NCBI RefSeq assembly: GCF_901000735.1
Contig: NC_081544.1
Location: 33,927,235 to 33,991,234, forward strand
Source of the DNA: Corylus avellana
Taxonomy: Eukaryota; Streptophyta; Magnoliopsida; Fagales; Betulaceae
Direction of reading: 5' to 3'
Length of the DNA stretch: 64,000 nucleotides
This document shows positions 1 to 12,350 of the stretch, piece by piece; positions within the stretch are counted from its first letter, which is position 1; each line of letters opens with the position of its first letter. The translations under genes and the position numbers were made by a program. Below the pieces are notes generated by a model. The model made no database searches, was not told the DNA's origin, and saw only the letters and a program-made list of their open reading frames with translations.

Positions 1-114
1 CACAAATGAGCAAACACCAGTCCACAAGTTCACACAGCTAAAATATTTTACATTTGTAGTGGTATTGACAAACAAATAAGAATGTTCAAATAAGCACTCA
101 AATTATCAATCACA

Positions 115-3100
115 TTAACATGTAGATGCAATAGCTTCCAAAAGGGAGGCTACAAAACGCATCTGGGTTTCTTCATTGATTCTCGAAAATAGAGGCACAT
201 GGACAAATAAAGATTTGTGACCCTTCTGTTCAGCAAGACGAAGAGAATGATAATACACATAATTGCACACAAAACGGCCGGCATCATCTGATATCGTCAC
301 ATCAAAGCCCCCCTTCTTCAAGTACTTCAGGATTTCCGCAGTGCAGCAAGAAGTCTTCAACAGCCAAAAGATGAAATTTTAAAGTCAAACTCAAACACAA
401 AGGAAAAAGAGAGAAAGATGGAAGGAGGCAGAGCGAGAGACAGAGAGCAGGGCATGACAAACAAAAACTCCAATATTCTACCACATTTGGTACAATTTTA
501 GTACCTAGGTCGCAAATGAAATGACATAGCAAGTCACTTATTTGTGCCTAGTTTGGCAGTGAAACTTCCTAGAAGAATCAGCGGTGCCCCAAGCTTGGTT
601 CAATTAGCCTTGGTACTTATCAAACCCAGTCAATCTACTGATCAAACCATAGTAGCCACAACTCTCCACCTTCAATGGGCTGCAAAAACTGCCTTAAACT
701 ATATTTGGTTCACCTCTTGTGAAAAGAAAAGATGAGAAAACTTTCAAATGTTTGGTTTGTTAATGAGAAAGAAGAGAGTTTGAGGAAAATGCCACATTCT
801 TCTCTCAGACCCACTAAACCCTCCCTGAATGGGTAAGATTTAGAGAGAAAGTTAGGTGTCAAGAAGAAAAGATAGTAAAATCTCATTCCATTCTCTTTAA
901 ATAAAATAACTTAATTCCCCGTCTTTTCTTTCCTACTGGTTTCTTTATTTTATTTTCTCACGTAGAACGTGAACAAACCAAGTGCAGCAAAACGTATGTC
1001 TACTCACATTACAATTTCTGTCAGTCGGTTAGATAAGTTAAAAAAGTTTCTAGGATCTCCGTAAACATTGCAAACTGATCACAATAGATCCGTGCAGATG
1101 TGAATGACCCTCATGTTTATATGCAAGTATTACAGTGCTTTCTCACTGTTTACAGAGACTGTTCTTTGTTTCAATGATTTTGTTAAGGAAATTAGTCGAT
1201 TTGATTACAATATTACCACACAATACACCTCTGACCCCCAATGACAAGTATCATCATACCATACGCTCTCTCATTTATCTGGAGCTACTTTAACTCCATG
1301 GAGATTAATGAATCCGTGTTTCCCATCTGACGGTGAACAAGGTAAAATAGCAAAGCCAGAACTAATGGTTATGAACAATAAACTCAAACTTTGGAATGTT
1401 TATGATCAAAAGAGATAATGTGAGCATGCTTATTTGTAACATAGAGTTACAAATTTTAGAACATGCATATGTTCTAGAGTATCCATCTTCAATGCTTTTT
1501 TCTTTTGGATGGGGGGGGGGGGGGAGAGAGAGAGAGCTGAAACTGAAACTTAATGCAATGAACTGTGAAATATCATAGGCTAAGTGTTTCTTATGGAGGA
1601 TTATCTCTCAATAGTCCCGCATAATGCTCAATTTTCAGCATAAACTTAATTTAACATTTTAAGTTCCTCTATCAGACTATCAGTATTGAAGCAGTGAACT
1701 AATGCCATATCGATGTTGTCACTAGAAAAATTCATTCGATATTAATACTATCTAACAAAGAATGAATGCCAAGATACATATATTTGAAGGAGATCATAAA
1801 GTACCTCTCTTGCTCGGGAAGTTTCTCCATCTTCAGACACTATTGGGAGTTGCTGGGGAAACGTACAAGAGAAAAACATAACATAGAGGTTTTAAAAAAA
1901 CAAAATAAAATAAAAAAAATTTGCCGTAACGCATCAGTGGAATAGCTCTAAAAGAAAAGAACCACATGTACCTGAGGTTGCCATCCTAACTCATCTGGAC
2001 AACGGAAAGTGGCTTCATTTACTGCCTGCTTCTCAATGGCAAATTTTAGAGCCCCACTATTCACCCCCAAGTGTAGCTGAAGAAGCAGTGAAGGTAAAAA
2101 AGTCATTTGAATCAGCAAAGTTCAATCCTGGAAACAATGGAGACCTTACTAAGAGGCTTCCGCATAATCAGAATCTGTTTCAAATTATTTTTGTAAATGT
2201 CTACACTATCATAAAAGACCATATTAGTTATGGTTGAAAACTTTTATTTCCATAGGAAAGCAACATAACCTAGCAATGATTTAAAGGAGAGGGAAAAAGA
2301 AAAGTTACACCAAGTGAAATATCAATGTGACCACTATCTTCAACTACGAGTGAATCCAAATGTAGTGGAGTGACTAGATATGGCATCAAAATGCTGCATT
2401 AAACTATGAGAAGGTTCGGCAGATTTGAGCTTTTACAAACAAAAGGCAAAATCAAAGACCAAAGGTATGTGGTAATTCTGGGTAAAACTTTCTTCCTTTC
2501 CAGCATCGGTGTCCAAAGTATGCTAGACTTTCTGAAAGATTTCCTTCCTCATTTCCACTCCATTACCAGTCATTCCCATAGGTTAGGATATGGATGGTCA
2601 ATGAATCAAATATTAAGGGTATCCATTCTGATTGCGTGGTACTGATAAATGCGAGAATTTATGCAAACCATTTTCTTAAATACCAAGTCTTTTACCATAT
2701 ACGAATTGAATTCAATGTAGTAAATGTGGAGTAATCAAATAACTAAATAATAGTTAAATTGAGGGCAATGTACGGTGATGATTAAGTTAACAATTCTAGA
2801 TTTTCTGGAGACAAATCTCTATGATACAGTTGAGTTGAAATGATTGGAGTAATGCCGAATTCATATCTGCTTACTTTTCTTAGAGCAATTTGTAAGTCCT
2901 ATGCAGATTTTCAGGTAAGCCTCACAACTACTCCATTGCAGAGGCATCCTGAGAACTTTTCTAAACATTCTTTTTTAACCAATAGCACTACCCTGATTTT
3001 GGCATTACCGAAGTAGCAAATCCATCTTGCAGGCCCCATGACAGCTGTTCTTAGAATATCAATTAACTTCAGAAATCAATGCACAAAAGAAACTAATTAT

Positions 3101-3441
3101 TCCCAATAATTTTTATTTTATTTTTAAAAAAATGCAATTTATTTATCAAATCATTAGGAGTTGCATAATGAGAAATGATTACTAACCCAAACGACTTGCT
3201 CGTTGTTTGTAGTACTTGAGATGCTTGATTCCAAGGTCTGGTAAAGCAGGGGTAGAGCTCCATCTCCAGCAGTCTCAATAACAGTACAACTTCCAAGTGT
3301 AGCACCCGGGGGCAATCCTCTCCTTTCAACAAAATCCTTCAGATTAGTAACAATTGACTCTGTAGGATTTTCAGCAACCCCTTGAAACTTCTTAAATCCA
3401 GTTACATGAATGGTGACTGCCTTTGGTCCTTCAGATCCCAT
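115..3441 (-). CDS. Pyrrolidone-carboxylate (pyroglutamyl) peptidase I
   Basis: Cysteine peptidase (family C15) that removes N-terminal pyroglutamate from peptides; a soluble cytosolic enzyme. Exons on the minus strand: 3441-3187, 2076-1972, 1852-1805 and 354-115, all with GT-AG borders; 215 aa, near the usual plant length. The start is the ATG opening MGSEGPKAV, the N-terminus I know from plant homologues. Triad candidates by family pattern: Glu100 in FAIEKQAVN, Cys166 in DDAGRFVCNY and His188 in LFVHVP. Exons 1 to 3 keep a multiple of three, so the frame is unambiguous. A further intron in the 5' UTR is likely, with an acceptor near 3517 and a donor near 4710, which would place transcription start near 4900. 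Intron 3 is 1.45 kb. Confidence 0.93.
1511..1540. repeat. Poly-G run followed by (GA)n
   Basis: About 15 consecutive G followed by a short GA repeat inside intron 3 of the peptidase gene. A homopolymer of this kind is prone to length error in sequencing. Confidence 0.8.
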
Positions 3442-3517
3442 ATCCTTGTTTTGGACACGAATACAGTTCCCTATTTTTTATGAACACTGCTAAAGCCTGT
3501 GGATGCACCAACCCCTG

Positions 3518-3903
3518 GAAAAGCCAACTAAGATTATGATCTCTTTCATGAAAGAAGAAAGCACCATCGCTGGATTTCCTATAAAATACAGAGGAAACAT
3601 TTGCACCAAATAGGCAAATAGACTTCTAAACGAATATAAATTCAAACATGATCCTCTAAAATGAGTTTGTTAGATAAAATAAAAGTGCAGTACTCAGTCT
3701 TTGTCCCACCAAGCAGGATTTTTGAAATGATATGCTCCCAATCGGTGACAATTCTTGCATGAAGCGACCACTCCCAAGACTCAAACACTAGACAATAAAT
3801 CCAAATGGCAAACACAGGAGGGCTAAAAACCTCCAACCTTGTCTCTAGATTGAAGAAGGGATAGAAATTTAATGCTCAAAAAATGGGGCCCCATTGAAGC
3901 ATT

Positions 3904-3952
<49 letters not shown>

Positions 3953-4930
3953 TCAAAGTCATTGAATCATATGTTGTTCTACTTTCTTGCAAGTGCATAT
4001 CTTTCTTGATAGCCTTGATAAGTTGCAGTTCACTATGCACGTGAAAAAAAATTTAAATAGTAAAACATCCAGGCCAGTACTAAAGCCCTTGAAGATTCAC
4101 CCATCACTATATCCTGGAGTGAAGCTAAAGTTTGCAACTTCACACAAAGTTTTTACATAAATAAAGAAAAACGAATACCATCTACTTCAAGAGCTCCGAA
4201 AGTGCCAACACTACTTGGATTATGAGAAACCAAACCACATAGTCACCATATGACATCAAATTCTCCGCATATTCCCCCAAAGAAAACCTGTTAAAAACGA
4301 CCTCCCATGGAAATCTGCTTGAATGATTTTATCAACTATTATTTCCTTACTTTAAGATTCTATTTTGATCGAATAGAACTCTGCTGCATGTCCTCTTCCT
4401 TTGTGACATGAACACACACACACACACTTCATACAAGAACAATTCCCAATGATTCAAGACATTTGCTCCTTAAAAAGCAACATAAACTCAAACCCATCAA
4501 GCAAAACTCCCTTCAGAACTCGAATATCACACTCTCGAAAGCTTAAACATTAAAAGTATAGTAGGAAAATAATCTAGCATCATCTAAACAGAGCGAGTTG
4601 ACCAACTTAGTTATATTGCTTAACCAAAACAGAAAAAACATGATGAGCATAAGCAAAAACAAAAACAAAAATATTATAAGTTTGATTGCAAAGCAAGATT
4701 GAGAGGTACCCTTCAAAATCACGCTGGTTCTTTCAGCGTTGAAGAATTACGGATTGCAGTCTTTCTGGTAGCAGAGAGCAAAGCTTCTTTGGGCAGTGTT
4801 ATCAAATGCCATTGGGTCGGAGATATATTGCAAAAGCGCCACGATAACTCTAATAATAGTACTGCCAGGGTGTCAAGCGGCGGAAACACCTCATCAGTCT
4901 CTTACCAGGGACACGGTTGTGCTTATCCGT
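3518..4930 (-). other. Probable 5' UTR intron and leader of the peptidase gene
   Basis: No coding exon seen. Read on the minus strand, a pyrimidine-rich acceptor ends near 3517 and a GTACCT donor lies near 4707, so most of this is likely a 5' UTR intron. It holds an (AT)n microsatellite at about 3909-3950. The leader exon would be about 4710-4930. Inferred from splice signals only. Confidence 0.45.
3909..3950. repeat. (AT)n microsatellite
   Basis: About 21 uninterrupted AT units, visible directly; lies in the putative 5' UTR intron of the peptidase gene. Confidence 0.9.
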
Positions 4931-4989
4931 TTATTCTTTTTTTTTTCTTTTCTTTTTTAAATGATCCATTTATTCATTTGGTCAATTGA

Positions 4990-5450
4990 TATTCTAATTT
5001 AAAATAATATATTCTTATTAAAAAAATCCAAGTACCTCTATTAATAATATTAATTAAATAAAAAAAATTACAATTTTTTATAAGCTTCCATTTTTATGAT
5101 AAATAGTAATTTGATAATATATAAGAACAAAAATCATAAATTTGATCATTTCAATTAAATATTTGACATGTGGAAAGAAATTACTAAAATATTAATTAAA
5201 TATTTTCTTAAAATGTTAAAATAAGCAGTAATTCAATAAATAAACAAAAAACATGTTATAAAACTATAGATTTATTTGTTAAAATAACAAACTACATGGA
5301 TCACGTAGTTTTTTATTTATTTATTTATTTATTTATTTATTTTTTATGGGTTGGTTGACCATCCTAACGAACTTGTTCGAAAGGCCCTTAAGTTTATTTA
5401 AGAATATACGAACATACAAGTCAACCACGATAAGACGGAAGATGAAATAG
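4990..5450. other. AT-rich intergenic DNA
   Basis: Very AT-rich; contains a (TTTA)n run near 5313-5342. No gene or clear transposon structure seen. Confidence 0.5.
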
Positions 5451-6435
5451 TGGTTTACTATGTTGGATGGTCCCTTTTGGAGGAATTATTAATGTCAATT
5501 TGGATGCTATGCCTATATAAGAATATAGGCATAGGAGTGACTATACATGATTCCATAGGAGAGATGGTGGATATCTTGCAATCTCCAAAAATTAATATTA
5601 CTGACCTAATTGTAGTTGAATAAGTTGATGGCTTACGGGCAATTGTTTTTACTAAAGAGATGGGGTGGAATAAGTTAGAAATTGAAGGAGATGTATTCCA
5701 GGTAATGCAGACTTTTACAAGAAAAAATGGACAAAATTGGTTTTGCTATGGCCAAGTAATTGACGATGCTCAAGTCCTCAAGGGATAGTTCAATCAGTTT
5801 GAGATAATGTCTCATGAAGTGAAGGTCACTAGTTTGAGTATCCATTTTATCTCTTGTGTATATATGTAAAAAAAAAAAAAAAAAAAATTGAGAATGCTTG
5901 AATTGTGCTACAATCGCTTATACATTATAGAGTTTCTCATATTCAACGAGAAGTGAACGAATCCGTTCATAGTCTTGCAAAGAGTACACTCACAATTATG
6001 GAATATGTGATTCATAAAAATAAAAATAAAAAATAACTCATAAATGTGTTTTTGATGTTGTAATAGCTGAACCTATTACAATCTCAGCTAATTATCAAAA
6101 TTGGAGTACATACGGGCAAGTACTTGAAGACATAAAATCAATGCTTAATCTGTTACGGCATTGAAAGATTCGACACATACATAGAGAAGCAAATTGGGTA
6201 GCCCACAGTCTTGCCAAAAAAGCTACACGCCAGGTCATAGATAAAATATGGATCAAAGAAATTATGAAATTTAATTGTGATATTGTAACCTTAGAACTTA
6301 GTCATTCTCCTCTTTAGAGCATTAAGTTTTTTTGACTAGGGCTTCCAAGCTCTTTTGTTTATAGCTCTCACGCTCTGTTGTTTAGAGCTTTCAGGCTATA
6401 GATTTTAATGATGAGTGAAGTTCAATTGTTATAAA
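5450..6435 (+). pseudogene. Decayed RNase H-domain retroelement remnant
   Basis: Broken reading frames carry a plant RNase H-like (RVT_3 type) domain as found in L1-like retroelements. In order: GIGVTIHDSIGEM (near 5532), a stop, DGLRAIVFTKEMGW and LEIEGDVFQVM (5625-5710), then NWFCYGQVIDD. The domain's C-terminal half occurs twice: HIQREVNESVHSLAKS at about 5940 and HIHREANWVAHSLAKKAT at about 6175, each preceded by a tract resembling NW..YGQV..D. A SINE splits the first half. The 3' end (ATGAGTGAAGTTCAATTGTT plus an A run, 6410-6443) resembles a LINE tail. Stops and frameshifts make it non-functional. A host RNase H-like gene fossil is the alternative. Confidence 0.65.
5784..5887 (+). mobile_element. 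tRNA-derived SINE, family 1, with poly-A tail
   Basis: Reads TAGTTCAATCAG (A-box-like), then CACTAGTTTGAGTATCC (B-box-like), ending TATATGT plus about 20 A. It matches, diverged, the SINEs at 22697 and 31534 (reverse strand there). It interrupts the RNase H fossil. No clear target-site duplication remains, fitting an old insertion. Confidence 0.65.
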
Positions 6436-6619
6436 AAAAAAAAAGGCTGAACGTATTGTTCATCAATGATTTACGAAATGATTGAATGGTTAAAAAAAAA
6501 AAAAAATTGCATTAATTTGTAAAAGCTAGGGATACCAAGAGTGTGTTTAGCATTATAATTTTGCATAATTAAAGAGTAATTTTCGCACGTTATGAAATCG
6601 TAAATTTAGCAGCGGTTTT

Positions 6620-6760
6620 GCATATATATATATATATATAAATGGCACGTGCGAACAGAATTCTCTATAGAAGTAGCTTCTAGACGGAGAGGACCGTGTT
6701 TGCCCTAAAAGTTCACAAACAGAGAGAGACCCAAATATCGTCGTCTCAGTTCGATCGAAG
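6620..6760 (+). promoter_or_regulatory. Likely core promoter and leader of QCR8
   Basis: A TATATA-rich tract at about 6622-6641 lies 120-140 bp upstream of the QCR8 ATG, a reasonable place for a TATA element. Inferred from position and composition only. Confidence 0.35.
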
Positions 6761-6764
6761 AAAA

Positions 6765-9181
6765 ATGGGAAAGCAGCCGGTGAAATTGAAGGCGGTGGTG
6801 TACACGCTGTCGCCGTTCCAGCAGAAGGTGATGACTGGGTTGTGGAAGGACCTGCCCGGCAAGATCCACCACAAGGTCTCCGAGAGCTGGCTCGGCGCCG
6901 TCCTCCTCCTTGCCCCCCTCGTCGGCACCTACACGTAATTCCCTCTATTACCCTCATCTCTCTTTGCTTTACGAGATCAAAGTTTGCTTGAGAAATTTGC
7001 GAATCATTGTCTTGGATTAGACCGCGTTGTTAGATAAATGATTTAGGGGTTTTTTCTGGCTGTTAGAGGTGAGATTTAAATTGTATATGAGAGACTGGAA
7101 TGACCCAGATGAAGATACTGCAGTCCAGTGCTGGTTGGAGACTATAGACTGTCCTTCAGCTTCTAATCGATTAATTTTCGAGAATTAATAACTAAATGAC
7201 TTTAGGAAATGGTATTGATGAAGCAAAGAAACTGAGCTTTCATATTGCATATTTTAGATTTTCGTCAAATGGGTCGGTGTATGTATCAAATATTTTTTTT
7301 GATTGGTAAGTTACATGCCCACCCGGTGGGACTTGAACCCACGACCTCATCCTCCACCACTTGCTAGAAAGGGAGGAACTACCATTTGAGCTAAAGCTCA
7401 TTGGTATGTATCAAATATTTTGTCCATTATTGGACCAAATTTGGAGGACTGTACCGGCAATTTGTGTTACTAGTGATTCTGATATATGCTGCTTTCTAGT
7501 ATATGGCAATTTCATGAAGAATAGGTGGTATGCCTTATTTACCAAAAAAAATGAAGAATAGGTGGTATGCCTTATCGTTTTAACAAAGTTATGAATTGTT
7601 ATGGGCAAACCATGGTTGGTGCTAGCTTTTCACTGCCATCTGCGTAATGGGACAAGAAAGGGAACTGGTGTTTAAATGTAGGGTTCAAGATTCCCTTTGC
7701 TTTATTTGAGTGTTTTTTTTTTTTTTGACCTTTTTTTGTTGTTGTGGGGGTGGGGGAGAGAGTTACGAGCTATCAGTATACTGAATTTGTTTGATGTATA
7801 TCTACTTGTGTGTTCTTTTCAATTACATAATCCTCCTCCTCTATGAGCCGTTGGATTGATGATTGCTGAGGCATGTGTTCAAAATAGGCCTTGAAGGTTG
7901 CACTTCAATCATGAAACTTATTTTCTACTAACAATTCTCAATAAAAGTTGTTTGACATTCTTGGGTGTAAGGTAGATAGCTTTTAGGGAAAATTATATAT
8001 TTAATCCTTGGGGATTGCAGTTGTATCAAACTGATCCCTAGGATACCAAAAGTATCCCGGAGACCTTTCAGGGGTAAACCAAGTGTCCAAAATGATCTCT
8101 ACCATCCAGTAGTTTGATGAAACCGTTAGATGCACATCTGGATCTATGTTATAGCCAATAGCTGATTGACATGTGGCATAGTTGATCACTCACATTTTTT
8201 GCCATTATAACATTACAATTCTAACCCTAATAAAAAGACGAACTAAATAAAAAAGAGGCCGCCCCTCATAGCTACCTCTCACTAGGTGAGGGGTGGTAGT
8301 GAAGTGACGGCACCTCTTTTATTTCAATTTTGCTTTATTTGTTTTGTTTTTGTTTTTGTTTATTTGGGACAAAACTGTGTTTTTACGGTGATAGTAAGTC
8401 TGAGTCATTAGCTATGTCACGTGTCAATCAGTGATCAGTTGTGACGTGGATCCATGTGTGCCTCTAACGATTCCGTCAAACGGCTGGATGGCAGAAACCA
8501 TTTTCGGCATAACTTACCTCAAGGATCTTCATTGGTACCTCAAGGATCTGTTTGGTACTGCAAACCTCAAAGATTAGATAAGTAATTTTCCCTATCTTTC
8601 AAGATAGATATACAAAAAGAGAGAAAATTTCATCTCCCTGCAGGGACAATCTAGAAGTTGGATGTGAATGAGAAGCTTTCGGTATGAAGCATATTTGGGT
8701 TGCTGGTAATTGTAAATTGCATGCTCAAATTCATAGCAAGATGCCCTAGCTGATGTTAAGAGTAACTTGTGGTTGTGAGACTAATATTTTTGAAGTGGAA
8801 TCGGGTGGAAGTTCCTTATTATGCTGGTCATTAAGGTAGTTGATCCATGAACTTTCTGTGAGCATAAACGTAAATTTTGTACTGCGATATCTCCACGCTT
8901 TTCTTCTGTTCCACATTATTGTCTCTGTATTGTGCTATCATTTTTATCTGTGGAAGTCGGAAAATGAGTGGATTTCACTTGGCAAAAGACAAGTGAATAT
9001 ACTTCCTGATCTTCCCCTTTTGTTAACTATATATGTTGTTCTCATACACTGCATTTCTGATCTTCCATATATATTGCAATCACATTGTGTTTTGCCAGTG
9101 TTTATCTATATATTTGTGTGCAATGGATGCAGGTATGTGCAACAATACCAGGAGAAAGAGAAGTTGGCGCACCGTTATTGA
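6765..9181 (+). CDS. QCR8: Cytochrome b-c1 complex subunit 8 (QCR8)
   Basis: Small single-span subunit of mitochondrial respiratory complex III, next to cytochrome b in the inner membrane. Two exons, 6765-6934 and 9133-9181, joined inside a Thr codon (AC|G); 72 aa, exactly the usual plant length. The start MGKQPVKLKAVVY and the end EKEKLAHRY are near-identical to plant QCR8 proteins I know. One hydrophobic span lies at about residues 42-58 (SWLGAVLLLAPLVGTY). No cleavable presequence, as normal for this subunit. The 2.2-kb intron holds a SINE (7296-7403), a micro-insertion (7514-7575) and a MULE-type element (7986-8592). Confidence 0.95.
7279..7420 (-). mobile_element. tRNA-derived SINE, family 2, with 17-bp target-site duplication
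   Basis: On the minus strand the element (7403-7296) begins near TAGCTCAAATGGTA (A box), has GTGGGTTCAAGTCCC (B box) and ends TTACCAATC plus A run. The direct repeat GTATGTATCAAATATTT flanks it exactly (7279-7295 and 7404-7420), proving insertion by target-primed retrotransposition. It lies in the QCR8 intron. Not a functional tRNA: no acceptor stem can be paired. Confidence 0.88.
7514..7575. repeat. 25-bp direct repeat around a 12-nt A-rich insert
   Basis: The 25 bases 7514-7538 recur exactly at 7551-7575, separated by TTACCAAAAAAA. The insert resembles the 3' end of the family 2 SINE 110 bp upstream (TTACCAATC plus A run), so this looks like an extremely 5'-truncated retroinsertion with its target-site duplication. 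Confidence 0.75.
7977..8601. mobile_element. MULE-type non-autonomous inverted-repeat element
   Basis: Element 7986-8592 starts GGGAAAATTATATATTTAAT and ends with the diverged reverse complement (GATAAGTAATTTTCCC); the inverted repeats extend about 55 bp and include GGGGATTGCAGTT versus its partner. The flanking 9-mers TAGCTTTTA (7977) and TATCTTTCA (8593) agree at 7 of 9 positions, the size expected for Mutator-like elements. An internal palindrome sits at about 8255-8320. No transposase coding capacity. Confidence 0.7.
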
Positions 9182-10516
9182 AGTGAGTAGATGGGCATCC
9201 ACTCTGCAGTAGAGCTCCGCATTGTTTAGCTGCAACTTTGATGAAGTTGTATAAGACTTTGTTATTTGGGGTTACCATATTTGAGTTGTTGGGAGTTTTG
9301 AACAATGTTTGAGTTGGTATTCTTCTTGAAATAAATTTGTGAATTGGGTCATCCATGCATGAATGTGATGTAGAATGTGGAACTGCATTATAATTGGGAG
9401 AGCATCTTTTCAATCATTAATAAACATAAATTTTCGTATAATAGAGGATTGTTACAATGTGCTTTGCTATAAAATTTAGATGGCAACTTCCCTTGAAGGA
9501 GGAAGTGCAGGAACCCGGATTTATGGCTTCAGATCTATAGTTCTTCCGATGTCCATTCATTATTACACAATTTGTCACGCCAAATCTTGTACTCTTTTTC
9601 TTACATTTTAAGGGAAATTTTACTTAACTCTTACGAATTGTTATCACTTTTACAATCTTCTCCTTAAAGTTTAATTTCTCTTAATTTAGTGTATTATTTT
9701 TTAATTATTTGTAATCTTATCTATCTGTTAACTGTTTTCAAAATACTACAAGCTTTGAACCAAATTTAAAGGTATTTGCAAAAGTACTCATTCCTCAATC
9801 TTAAGCCCTCATGGTAAGTGAGTCCCCCTCTCCTCTTTTCTATTTTTTGAAAGGAATAATTATTTCTTTCTTATTCTACCCCTGCGTAAAAAAACTTGGC
9901 ATACGATGAGCAACGACAGCCGAAATTGAGGCGACATTGTTCCATTGTTAAGGCGACTCTCTTACCCTCTGCCGGCCACTGCCCAACGCCCATTCGCCGC
10001 TGGCCACTGCCCAACGGCCACCATATTTTGGGTTGCAATTCTTTGTTGGGTTGTCTGTCTATTTGTTTTATAGCCTTTTTGATGGATAGAGATTAGATTC
10101 TGATCAGTAAAATTGGAAAGGGAAAGTTGGAGAAGAGTTGTTGGGTTCCATTGTGGGATTATGGGTCACCACTCACCAGTGCTTAAAATCATACGAAATT
10201 TGATTTTATTTGAATATCCTCTTCCTTTCTGAAGCACGTTGTTGTCTTCTCTTAGTTATCATATTTGATTTGATTTCTGGCGGTTTCGGCTTTTGGGTTA
10301 TCAACGACGTTGAGACTTTTTCAGGGAGAAGTCAGAAGAGAGATTACGTGGTTTTGTTGAATTGGGTGGGTTGATCCGGTGTTTTGTGTTTATTCTATTT
10401 GGTGAAATAAATTGACATGTCAAAATTCTATTGGATGCTGTAAATGAGGTCCTGATTAAAGTTATACCCTGGAGTAACTTCGGAACATAGGAAGGAGGAG
10501 GACGACGAGAAAATAA
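9182..10516. other. QCR8 3' flank and RBM48 upstream region
   Basis: First part is the QCR8 3' UTR. No further gene seen. A GC-rich patch at 9968-10022 contains a roughly 25-bp imperfect tandem duplication around GGCCACTGCCCAACG. The last 100 bp would hold the RBM48 promoter and leader. Confidence 0.5.
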
Positions 10517-12350
10517 ATGCCTCGATACAAGGACGAGCCTCCGGCGGTTCGCGTCTACACGGTCTGCGACGAATCCAGGTCTGTCCCATACCGGAAATAA
10601 ATGAACTTGTGAGCGAGCGAACCCTAAAGCAATTTTAGTTTCTGTTTGTTTTGGGGATAAGAGTAGGTATCTGGTCGTGAAGAACGTTCCGGCACTGGGG
10701 TGCGCCGACGAATTGCTCAAACTGTTCGCTTCCTATGGAGACGTTGAAGAGTACGTCAAAATCTCCTCCCTCTAATTTATAACCATCAATTGCTTTGATT
10801 CCCTAATTTTGCTCTTTCTTGTCAGCTGTAAGCCAATGGATGCCGAGGACTGTGAGCCATTCACCGACGTTTACTGGATCAAATTCCGCCTCGTCAGCAA
10901 CGCCAGGTGATTGTGTTATACAGTGTCATTGTTCTCTGTGATGTGTGCTAGCGAGGGACAATGGGTTGAGTGTGTTATACATTTGTTTGAAGGTTTGCGA
11001 AGAGAAAATTGGACGAGTTTGTTTTCATAGGAAATCGGCTGCAGGTTTCGTATGCTCCGCAATTTGAGAGCCTCTCTGACTCGAAGAATAAGCTAGAATG
11101 GAGGAGCAGGGAAGTTCTAGCACGTTTAAATCGTACGGTTTCGTGTTGCTTCTTTTATACGTAACTATATCTGTGTGATGTTCTTCTTTTTAGTCTGTGT
11201 GTGTGTCATCGTTTCTGTTTTCAGCCGGGAGATCCAAAGGGCTTGCGGTTGGTGCTTCGACTGAGGACTCGTTAGTTGCTTCTCCCTCGCAGACGAACTG
11301 CCTTCCCCAACAGACGAATTCTAACCAAAGGTGGTGTCATTTAATTAATATTTGAACACTCAAATTTCCCTTCAATAAGTGAGGGCCGCCCAATACCTGA
11401 CATATGTAATTGAAATGTGAGGAGAATTGTAGAGACAAAGTTTGCAAAAGCTTAACCAAACTGTGTCCTTTTCAGAATTTGCAATGATATGTTTCTTGAT
11501 AGAGCCGTCTGCAATTGTTTTTGTGTGTAGTAATTGATGGGTTTTTCTTGTCTTTCTGTAGGGACTCCAGAGAATCGATTAATAATTATTCTCCTATCAC
11601 ACGGGTTTCCTCTGACAAGGTTTGTTGCTGATTTTGTTCATTGACATCTCAGACATTTCCTTCCATCACTTATTCTTACACTTTTAAGTTACATTTTTGA
11701 AGTGAGGGAAATTGCTTTCTACTTCAGCAGCTTCTTAAAGCAAGAAATCCAACTTGAAGTGGATTTTTTTTGTAGTTTCTGTACACATTGTGATTGACCC
11801 GTGGGGACATTCATTCTATGTTTTCTTTTTCTCAGTCATTTAGGGACTTACGTTTGGCTAACTATTTCACTTTGAGGTTTATCATCTCTGATATAGTCGT
11901 TTATTTTTTTATGAATCTTTAAATGTTATAGTTAGATGCCACACCGGAAACATTTTTGCAATATATATATATATATATGATTCCATATTACTAGACAATT
12001 ACATTAAGTTAAACTTGAATCTTTTCATGAAAGGTTGTAGAATTGCATGTTGCGTATGTCCTGGGGCCAAGATTTGATTCTTCTTCTTGTAATTGATTTC
12101 AGGACTATTTTGCATCTCATTCAATGAATCAGACAGTTCAGTTGGTAAGAGAGAAGCTCAATAAGGTGATAATCCACTAATACATGAGTTTTCTTTCAAA
12201 AGGTCCTCAATAGTCTTGAATTTTGAAAAATGCTTTTCTTATGTATCGAGTTTTAGAAACACAACTTTTTCTGTTTAGATTCAATCGAGTTCTGAGCATA
12301 TACAAGCCGCGCCAAAGAAAGCACGAGTAGACAACAGAAGAAGAATCTAA
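10517..12350 (+). CDS. RBM48: RNA-binding protein 48 (RBM48)
   Basis: RNA recognition motif protein; in plants and animals RBM48 works with ARMC7 in splicing of U12-type introns (established for the family). Eight exons: 10517-10578, 10667-10750, 10826-10906, 10993-11132, 11225-11330, 11562-11619, 12103-12165 and 12279-12350, all GT-AG; 221 aa. Start is ATG in MPRYKDEPPAVRVYTVCDESR, the family's characteristic N-terminus. The RRM covers about residues 21-105 (YLVVKNVPALGC, DVYWIKFRLVSNARFAKRKLDE, NRLQVSYAPQFES). The tail is low-complexity and ends basic (PKKARVDNRRRI), a plausible nuclear localisation signal. All eight exons keep frame. Confidence 0.93.

Noticed and set aside
6553..6957. 134-codon open frame on the minus strand over the QCR8 start
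   Set aside because: Antisense to QCR8 exon 1 and low complexity.
7296..7403. Possible tRNA gene (A and B boxes)
   Set aside because: No acceptor stem or anticodon arm; flanking target-site duplication and A tail show a SINE.
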